Below, one piece after another: positions 25,871-32,053 of a stretch of 50,483 nt of DNA. Position 1 is the stretch's first letter. Every line of letters starts with the position of its first letter. The position numbers and the translations under genes are program-made. Under the pieces are notes generated by a model that made no database searches, was not told where the DNA came from, and saw only the letters and a program-made list of their open reading frames with translations. Source of the stretch: Chloroflexota bacterium (GTDB lineage Bacteria; Chloroflexota; Anaerolineae; J102); assembly GCA_013151415.1 (NCBI GenBank), contig JAADII010000192.1, positions 1-50,483 of the forward strand. The letters run 5' to 3'.

Positions 25871-25913
25871 TGGGACTTTTGTCACAGTCATTGTATTCAT
25901 CTTGTGTCATAAT
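25871..25913 (+). promoter_or_regulatory. CRP-type activator site and -10 upstream of the oxidase operon
   Basis: TGGGA-CTTTTG-TCACA (25871-25886) matches the CRP consensus TGTGA-N6-TCACA at 9 of 10 positions. A -10 CATAAT lies at 25908-25913. With a start about 7 nt further on, the site centre is near -41.5, the classic class II activator position. The core GACTTTTGTCACAG (25874-25887) is nearly the same as the ferredoxin-gene box. The recognition helix of the nearby regulator fits this consensus. Confidence 0.65.
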
Positions 25914-26009
25914 TGCACCGGTGGCTGCGCGCGCGGTTGCAGCCGGTTGGGTGTGATTGATGATATTTATAATTCGTTCCGCAATGCGCTCATTAAGGAG
26001 GTCATCGTC

Positions 26010-26186
26010 ATGACAGAAACGAAAGACATGGATGTCCCGCAGGAGGATTTGGAGGAAATCCCCAAGGGACAGCAGCGTTTTGACAATGTATACCTGCTTC
26101 TCATTTTGTCCTTGATCATTCCCTTCTTGATGTACAACCTGTGGGGCATGATCGAGATCGCGTCGCTCCCCAACTTCGTTCCGTAA
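26010..26186 (+). CDS. Small single-span membrane peptide of the oxidase operon
   Basis: This 58-aa peptide has an acidic N-terminus (MTETKDMDVPQEDLEEIPK) and one hydrophobic helix (VYLLLILSLIIPFLMYNLWG, residues 28-47). The start at 26010 has an AAGGAGG ribosome site; a longer frame back to 25902 is rejected because it crosses the promoter region. It lies 10 nt before the subunit II gene. By position it could be a small accessory subunit, as subunit IIa is in ba3-type oxidases; no family was recognised. Confidence 0.75.
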   Translation: MTETKDMDVPQEDLEEIPKGQQRFDNVYLLLILSLIIPFLMYNLWGMIEIASLPNFVP

Positions 26187-26196
26187 AAAGGAGGCA

Positions 26197-26721
26197 ATGA
26201 TGCTCGCACCCCAACGCGTTTGGTGGCAACCTCTCAGCCGCATGGAAAGAAGCTGGGTGATTGTCGCTTTTGTCTTATGTTTGTTTTTCACCGCGATGAT
26301 GCCCTTCTGGTTTGTCGTAGGGCGGCAAAATGTGCCTGTCACCACGTATCGCGTGGATCCGAAAGTGTATGAACAGGTGGTCAATGATTTCATAGCCGAG
26401 TATAAGGTGGATGAGATCAACGGCATTCCGGTGGTGGAGCCGCCGCCCGGTGGTGAGATTTACATGCTGGCGCGGCAGTGGCAGTGGTCGCCCATTTTGA
26501 AGCTCAAGAAGGGCGAGACATATAAATTGCATCTTTCGTCGACGGACATCTTGCACGGTTTTTCACTGCAACCCACCAACATGAACTTGATGGTGATGCC
26601 CGGTTATGACTATGTCGCCGAGATCACGCCAACGCAGGTTGGCGAGTACGCCATTGTGTGCAATGAATACTGCGGCATTGGGCATCATTTGATGGTCACC
26701 AAACTGATCGTCACCGACTAA
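26197..26721 (+). CDS. CuA-containing heme-copper oxidoreductase subunit II
   Basis: This 174-aa subunit has one N-terminal membrane helix (residues 19-42) and an exported cupredoxin domain. The CuA site is complete: His120 (DILHGF), and C155-N-E-Y-C159-G-I-G-H163-H-L-M166. This is the B-family-like single-helix form, not the two-helix A-family form. It accepts electrons from a cytochrome c or cupredoxin and passes them to subunit I. AAAAAGGAGG precedes two adjacent ATGs (26197, 26200). The gene sits between the 58-aa peptide gene and the subunit I gene in a clear operon. Confidence 0.92.
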   Translation: MMLAPQRVWWQPLSRMERSWVIVAFVLCLFFTAMMPFWFVVGRQNVPVTTYRVDPKVYEQVVNDFIAEYKVDEINGIPVVEPPPGGEIYMLARQWQWSPILKLKKGETYKLHLSSTDILHGFSLQPTNMNLMVMPGYDYVAEITPTQVGEYAIVCNEYCGIGHHLMVTKLIVTD

Positions 26722-26737
26722 AGGAGGAGACTCGATT

Positions 26738-28477
26738 ATGGCTGTTGCTACTATGCCTGCACCCTCCGCCAAAGCGGATTTTCGCACCTGCCCTGTCACG
26801 GGTCTCAAGGTGGACCTGGCGGCCGAGCGGCTGATCATCGTCAATGCGGTGGCGGCAGTGGTGTTTCTGCTCATCGGCGGATTTTACGCGCTGTTGTTGG
26901 CGCTTACGCGCTGGCAAGCGATCCATTTGCTGCCGGCGGATTGGTTCTATCGCGTGCTTACGGGCCATGGGTTCGACATGCTGGTGGCCTGGATCGTCTT
27001 TTTTGAAGTGGCGGGGCTCTATTTTGGCGGAGCCGTCATGCTAAACGCCCGCCTCGTCGCTCCGAAAGTGGCCTGGCTGGCTTATATCTTGATGGTGGTG
27101 GGCGCGGTGTTGGTCAATGTGATGACCCTCGTCGCCCCCTTCGATCAGGGCGCGGTCATGTTCACCTCATATGTGCCCCTCCAGGCTCACCCGCTTTGGT
27201 ATCTGGGCGTCATCCTCTTTGCTGTGGGCGCTCTGGTCGCGGTGTTTATCTTCTTCGCCACCATCATCACGGCCAAGAAAGAACGCACATACGAAGGCTC
27301 TATGCCCTTGGTGGCGTTTGGCCTTATGGCGGCCGCCATTATCGCCGTCTACACATTGCTTTCCGGCGCGGTGGCCTACGTTCCCACATTCTTATGGTCG
27401 ATTGGCATTTTGCCCTCGATTGATCCGGCGTTTTACCGCAACTTTTTCTGGAGTTTTGGCCACCCCGCACAGCAGATCAACCTGGCCGCGATGGTCGCCA
27501 TTTGGTATGGCTTGGCTGCTGTGACTGTGGGCGCAAACCCGGTGAATGAGAAGCTCTCTCGCTTCGCCTTCATTCTCTACCTGTTCTTCATCAACCTGGG
27601 TTCGGCCCACCACCTGTTGGTCGATCCCGGCTATAGCTTCGCCTGGAAAGCGACCAACACCTCCTACGCCATGTACCTGGCCGTGTTGGGCAGCCTCATC
27701 CACGCGTTCTCCATTCCTGCGGCCGTCGAAGTGGCGCAACGCCGTCGAGGCTTCACGAGCGGCCTCTTTGGTTGGTTGAAGAATGCGCCCTGGCGCGAAC
27801 CGGGCTTCTCGACATTGGTCATATCGATGGTCCTGTTCGGCTTTATTGGCGGCACTACGGGCGTGGTCATCGGCACCGAGCAGATCAACCTGTTGGCGCA
27901 CAACACCATGCGCTTGCCCGGCCATTTCCACGCCACTGTGGTTGCGGGCACCACCTTGGCATTCATGGGCTTCAGTTACTACCTCATTCCGCTCATTTTC
28001 CGCCGCAAGTTGCGGTTGGTGAGTTGGGCCAGCTGGCAGCCCTATATTTTTGGCCTGGGCATGGCCCTGGTTTCCATTGGCATGATCGTGAGCGGCCTGC
28101 AGGGCGTTCCTCGCCGCCATTGGGACATCACCTTCTCGGGCGCGCCGATTGATGTGACGTTGCCCGGCGCTACGCAGATCAGCCTGGCCATCATGGGTGT
28201 TGGCGCACTCATCGCCATTGTCGGCGGCATTATGTATCTGGCCGTCATCTTGGCTTCGGTGCTAACAGGCCAGAAAGAAGAGGCCCGGCGCTTGACGCTG
28301 GTGATGTCTGATCAAAACCCCCTGGTGGAGCACGCTTTGCCCAACGTAGGCAAAGAGCCGGAGGGGAAGGAATCTCCTCGCGGCACGCTGGTCATCGGCG
28401 TTATCTTCATCGTCACCTTTATGATATACTATCTCAGCAACTGGTGGTTGCTCGGTCGAGGCTGGTTTATCCGCTAA
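26738..28477 (+). CDS. Heme-copper oxidoreductase subunit I lacking the active-site Tyr; candidate NO reductase
   Basis: The 579-aa catalytic subunit has about 13-14 membrane helices. All metal ligands are visible: His77 (TGHGFD, low-spin heme), His242 (FGHPAQQ), His291-His292 (SAHHLL) for CuB, and His396 and His398 (LPGHFH) for the hemes. Oxygen reductases have H-P-x-V-Y, with the Tyr cross-linked to the CuB His; here the sequence is H242-P-A-Q-Q246, so that Tyr is Gln. Loss of this Tyr is a hallmark of NO-reducing members of the superfamily, including CuA-type enzymes related to the B family. The adjacent nirS supports an NO reductase. Oxygen reduction is not excluded. A C-terminal helix follows residue 545. 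The ribosome site is AAAGGAGGAG. Confidence 0.85.
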   Translation: MAVATMPAPSAKADFRTCPVTGLKVDLAAERLIIVNAVAAVVFLLIGGFYALLLALTRWQAIHLLPADWFYRVLTGHGFDMLVAWIVFFEVAGLYFGGAVMLNARLVAPKVAWLAYILMVVGAVLVNVMTLVAPFDQGAVMFTSYVPLQAHPLWYLGVILFAVGALVAVFIFFATIITAKKERTYEGSMPLVAFGLMAAAIIAVYTLLSGAVAYVPTFLWSIGILPSIDPAFYRNFFWSFGHPAQQINLAAMVAIWYGLAAVTVGANPVNEKLSRFAFILYLFFINLGSAHHLLVDPGYSFAWKATNTSYAMYLAVLGSLIHAFSIPAAVEVAQRRRGFTSGLFGWLKNAPWREPGFSTLVISMVLFGFIGGTTGVVIGTEQINLLAHNTMRLPGHFHATVVAGTTLAFMGFSYYLIPLIFRRKLRLVSWASWQPYIFGLGMALVSIGMIVSGLQGVPRRHWDITFSGAPIDVTLPGATQISLAIMGVGALIAIVGGIMYLAVILASVLTGQKEEARRLTLVMSDQNPLVEHALPNVGKEPEGKESPRGTLVIGVIFIVTFMIYYLSNWWLLGRGWFIR

Positions 28478-28507
28478 ACCCTCGCCACCACACCTCCATG
28501 AATTCTT

Positions 28508-28550
28508 CAGACCCTTCGGGGCGTGAACAAGCCTCGCTCCGGAGGGTCTG
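28508..28550. terminator. 16-bp hairpin after the oxidase operon
   Basis: CAGACCCTTCGGGGCG (28508-28523) pairs with CGCTCCGGAGGGTCTG (28535-28550) at 14 of 16 positions, with an 11-nt loop. A GCCGTTCTCTCT stretch follows. It lies between subunit I and the SafE-like gene and may be a terminator, a processing site or a palindromic repeat copy. Confidence 0.6.
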
Positions 28551-28562
28551 GCCGTTCTCTCT

Positions 28563-29336
28563 ATGTTTGCAGCCTTCTTACTTGGTTTGTTTGGCAGCGT
28601 GGGCCACTGCGTGGGCATGTGCAGCGCAGTGGCCGTTCTGTTGGGGCGCACTGGCGACGCCCGCGGTTGGCGCGTCTTGCTGCTGCACAGCGGTCGTCTG
28701 ACCACCTATGCCTTGCTGGGCGCGGTGGCCGGCGCGTTGGGTTATGCATTGACGGGCATGGCTCAATATAGTGTGATGGGCGAACATCTGCATAAACGTC
28801 TGGAATGGCCAGCATTGCAATGGCTTCAGGGTCTGTTGGCGTTGGCGACCGCCGCCGCCGCCCTCTATCTCGCGGTGGCCTTGCTTGGCCGCGCGCCATC
28901 GCCCGAGCTGTTGTTTTCGCGTATGACTCGGTGGTGGGGAGGCGCAATGCGTCGCGTGCGCGCCGGTGAGCTCGAGCGGGGCGATGGCGCGACTCGCAAA
29001 GGATTGCGCGGGCTGGTTCACGTCTATGCGCTCGGTTTGTTGTGGGGGCTTTTGCCTTGCGGACTGGTGCTCACGGCCTTGCTGTTGGCCGCGGTGGCCG
29101 CCGCACCCATCGCCGGCGCCGCAACCATGTTTGCGTTTGGTTTGGGCACCATACCCATCACTTTGGGCATGAGCGTCGCGCCGCGACACCCGGGCTTGCG
29201 CATGCGGGCCAGCGCCTGGACTCGGCCCCTGGCGGCGGGAATTGTGCTTCTATTTGGCGTGCAGATGGCGCTGCGAGGACTGGCTGCCTGGGGCTGGATA
29301 CCGCATACGAATCTGGGAGGGTTGGCCCTATGGTGA
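28563..29336 (+). CDS. SafE/TauE-type (CcoH/DsbD-like) membrane protein
   Basis: This 257-aa protein has about six membrane helices. The first carries GSVGHCVGMCSAVAVLLG and a later one has LWGLLPCGLVLTALLLA. Paired Cys-containing helices of this type are typical of the SafE branch of sulfite exporter TauE/SafE proteins, often encoded next to CcoI copper ATPases and heme-copper oxidases. The likely role is in copper or thiol handling during oxidase assembly, not sulfite export. No ribosome site is obvious. The stop codon overlaps the start of the ATPase gene by 7 nt, implying translational coupling. Confidence 0.82.
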   Translation: MFAAFLLGLFGSVGHCVGMCSAVAVLLGRTGDARGWRVLLLHSGRLTTYALLGAVAGALGYALTGMAQYSVMGEHLHKRLEWPALQWLQGLLALATAAAALYLAVALLGRAPSPELLFSRMTRWWGGAMRRVRAGELERGDGATRKGLRGLVHVYALGLLWGLLPCGLVLTALLLAAVAAAPIAGAATMFAFGLGTIPITLGMSVAPRHPGLRMRASAWTRPLAAGIVLLFGVQMALRGLAAWGWIPHTNLGGLALW

Positions 29337-31801
29337 AAGAAGCGGTTTCCTGCTCGCTGTGCGGTTTGCCAACCTATCACCCCATTCACGACGACGCGGG
29401 CGTAGCATATTGTTGTCCGGCCTGTCGCGAGGTGAGCGCTTTGCTGGCTACGGACGAAGCAAAACCCAACTCAGCCCCCATCGCCTCGGATCTCGCCAAC
29501 GCGGCCACCGCCTCTATTTCGCTTGGCGGATTGTGGTGCCCTTCCTGTTCGTGGCTCATCGAGGAGTCTTTACAGCGCGCCAATGGCGTGTTGGATGCTG
29601 AAGTCAACTTCATCCAGCGCGAAGCGCGCATCATCTACGATCCCGAGATCATCGATCCCAAACAGGCCGCGAAGCGGGTGAGACGCTTGGGCTATCGGGC
29701 CTGGCTACCCGACGAAAGACCATACGATGAAGAGGAGGGCATGTGGAATCGTCTGCTCATCAACGGCTTGTTGGTGATGCAGATTATGATGATGAGCTTC
29801 TTTATCTACGGTCGCGATTGGCTAGGCCTTTCCTCGCCCGAGACAGAGTGGCTGACCGATTTCTTCAATATCATCTTGTTTGTGACGAGCATTCCCGTGA
29901 TGCTCATGTTGGGTTTGCCCATATTGCGAGCAGGCATGGCCAGCCTGATTCGCGGGCGCCCCAATATTCATACGCTTATCGCCTTGGGCGCTTTTTCCGC
30001 TTTCGCGCTCTCTGTATATCATTTGTGGCTTGGTGAAGGCCGCGTTTATTTCGATACGGCCGCGATCCTGCTTTTCCTGGTGTCGGTTGGACGCTGGCTG
30101 GAGATGCGGGCGCAGAAGACCAGCTCTGAGGCTGTGGAGCGGCTTTACGAGAAGATGCCGGACGAAGCTGTTTTGGTCACGCCCGAAGGCGAACGTCGCG
30201 TGCCCACGCATGAATTGCAGCCCGGCGCGCGGGTGCGAGTGCGCCCAGGTGAGCGTTTTCCGGTCGATGGCATTGTGGCCGCGGGCGGAGGCGATGTGGA
30301 TGAAAGCCTGCTTACGGGCGAACCAGAACCCATGGCGCGCGGGGTGGGTGATCGCGTAATGGCCGGCACTGTGAGCCTGGATGGCGGCTTTGAGGTTATT
30401 GCTTCGGCTGTGGGCGCAGAAACTGTGGCCGGGCAAATTGGCCGGTTGTTGCACCAGGCTTTGTGGCAACAGGCGCCCATTCAACGCCTGGCCGACAGAT
30501 TGGCCGCATGGATGGTTCCTTCGGCCACTGTTTTGGCCCTTCTGGCCTTGGGCTATTGGACTTATGCGGTGGATTTCGAGCGCGGGCTTATTGTGGCGCT
30601 TTCGGTGTTGCTCATCGCCTGCCCTTGCGCTCTGGGCATTGCCACGCCTCTGACCCTTTGGCTCTCCGTGGGTCGCGCCGCGCGTGCGGGCGCGATCTTG
30701 CGCAATGCGGGCGCATTGGAGCGATTGGCGTCGGTGACGCGGGCGGTTTTCGACAAGACCGGCACCCTCACTCGGCTTCCTATCCGGCTTCAAGCCATGG
30801 TTGCTGAGGAGATGGACGAAACCGAGTTTTGGCGACGGGTCGCGGCGGCCGAGTCGTTTTCTGAGCACCCGTTGGCTCAGGCTGTGGTTGCAGGCGTCGC
30901 CCGCCCAACGTCGGCGGCTCGCGAGGAACAGCATCATACGCGCGCGCGCTCGTCGTCAACAGAGACCGAGGAGGCGTCGCCTTCTCTTCCGCAAGTGAGC
31001 GATTTTCGGGCCTTGCCCGGCAAAGGCGTGACCGCGCGCGTGGAGGGGGAGCAAGTTTGGGTGGGAAGCCGAAGATTGATGGTCGAGCAAGAGCTAACGT
31101 TTCCTTCCAGCATCGAGATGAAAGCTCGCGCCTGGCAAGACGCGGGGTTCACGGTGGTGTATGCGGGATGGAATGGCCGCGTCCGGGGAGCGTTGGCTTT
31201 GGGTGAGGATTTACGCCCCGAAGCGGAGGAGGCGTTGGCCGAGCTAAAGGCTTTGGGTCTGACCGTGAGCGCGCTCACGGGTGACGACGCCGCGGCCGGT
31301 CGTCGTTATGAAGCATTGCTGGGCATTCCGGTGTTGGCCGAACAGCGTCCCGAGGATAAGCTGGCTTATCTCGAGGCGGCGGGCGAAGGCGCGTTGATGG
31401 TGGGCGATGGCATCAACGACGGACCGGCCCTTGCCGCGGCCGATGTGGGCGTGGCCGTGCTTCATGGCGCGGATGTGGCTCGCGCCGCAGCCGACGCGGT
31501 GTTGCTCAACGATGATCTTCGTCTGGTTCCGTGGTTGGTGCGCCTCTCGAGAGTGACCATGCGCAAAGTGCGCCAGAATCTGGCCTGGGCCTTTGTCTAC
31601 AATATTTTTGGTTTGGGGTTGGCGGTGAGCGGACATTTGCAACCCGCGATCGCAGCCCTACTCATGGTTCTCAGCAATCTTGTTGTCACCACCAACGCCT
31701 TGCGTTTGCGTCGCTTCGATCCCGACCGTTGGCAGCTGCCTGATGAGGAGGAGCCTTCCTCGCCCGGCGCTGCGCTTTCCCCTGCTCCGAGCAAGGGCTG
31801 A
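29330..31801 (+). CDS. CcoI/CtpA-like copper-translocating P1B-type ATPase
   Basis: The 823-aa pump moves Cu(I) across the membrane, here probably to load the CuA/CuB sites of the neighbouring oxidoreductase. Residues 8-32 carry a Cys-rich segment (CSLCG and CCPAC) like the N-terminus of CcoI/FixI. A heavy-metal domain follows with CPSC (70-73). The transport site CPCALGIATP is near 430, the phosphorylated Asp in DKTGTLT near 475, the ATP-site HP in SEHPLAQAV, and GDGINDGPALAAADVGVAV near the end. TGEPEP is the phosphatase loop. The start at 29330 has GGGAGG and overlaps safE; a much longer frame from 29042 is rejected. The C-terminal tail is Ser/Pro-rich. Confidence 0.93.
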   Translation: MVKEAVSCSLCGLPTYHPIHDDAGVAYCCPACREVSALLATDEAKPNSAPIASDLANAATASISLGGLWCPSCSWLIEESLQRANGVLDAEVNFIQREARIIYDPEIIDPKQAAKRVRRLGYRAWLPDERPYDEEEGMWNRLLINGLLVMQIMMMSFFIYGRDWLGLSSPETEWLTDFFNIILFVTSIPVMLMLGLPILRAGMASLIRGRPNIHTLIALGAFSAFALSVYHLWLGEGRVYFDTAAILLFLVSVGRWLEMRAQKTSSEAVERLYEKMPDEAVLVTPEGERRVPTHELQPGARVRVRPGERFPVDGIVAAGGGDVDESLLTGEPEPMARGVGDRVMAGTVSLDGGFEVIASAVGAETVAGQIGRLLHQALWQQAPIQRLADRLAAWMVPSATVLALLALGYWTYAVDFERGLIVALSVLLIACPCALGIATPLTLWLSVGRAARAGAILRNAGALERLASVTRAVFDKTGTLTRLPIRLQAMVAEEMDETEFWRRVAAAESFSEHPLAQAVVAGVARPTSAAREEQHHTRARSSSTETEEASPSLPQVSDFRALPGKGVTARVEGEQVWVGSRRLMVEQELTFPSSIEMKARAWQDAGFTVVYAGWNGRVRGALALGEDLRPEAEEALAELKALGLTVSALTGDDAAAGRRYEALLGIPVLAEQRPEDKLAYLEAAGEGALMVGDGINDGPALAAADVGVAVLHGADVARAAADAVLLNDDLRLVPWLVRLSRVTMRKVRQNLAWAFVYNIFGLGLAVSGHLQPAIAALLMVLSNLVVTTNALRLRRFDPDRWQLPDEEEPSSPGAALSPAPSKG

Positions 31802-31897
31802 TCCGGCTGATGTTTTCCATTTCATCCGTGAGCCGTCTTCCTCTTGAGCGTTGATCCTCCCGCTCGGACGAGAAGTAGACGCGAATTGAGCGAATGA

Positions 31898-31936
31898 ACA
31901 CGAATTTCTTCGCCTTTTTCTTCGTAGAATTCGTGT
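31898..31936. repeat. Inverted repeat with ACACGAATT arms
   Basis: ACACGAATTTCT (31898-31909) is complementary to AGAATTCGTGT (31926-31936) apart from one base; the loop is rich in CTTT. A GCGAATTGAGCGAAT stretch lies just upstream. It occupies the 252-nt gap between the copper ATPase gene and the cytochrome b fusion gene and looks like an intergenic palindromic repeat. No clear promoter was found in the rest of the gap. Confidence 0.6.
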
Positions 31937-32053
31937 CAAAAAATGTCAACGCCTGACGGGGAGACAACGCACCCGTGCTTATGGCGCAAAATTCCCTGTT
32001 CCAAACGCCACATTCCATCCTCAATCTCCAATTGTCACCTTCTATTCATCAAA

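Noticed and set aside
26738-28477. Ordinary cytochrome c oxidase subunit I
   Set aside because: The conserved active-site Tyr of the H-P-x-V-Y motif is Gln and the genomic context is nirS, so a plain oxygen-reductase label would mislead.
29042-29329. N-terminal extension of the copper ATPase
   Set aside because: It is in frame but lies within the SafE-like gene; the GGGAGG site and the Cys-rich CcoI-type start support 29330.
28563-29336. Sulfite exporter
   Set aside because: The Cys-containing helices and the overlap with a copper ATPase fit the SafE/CcoH-like assembly role better.
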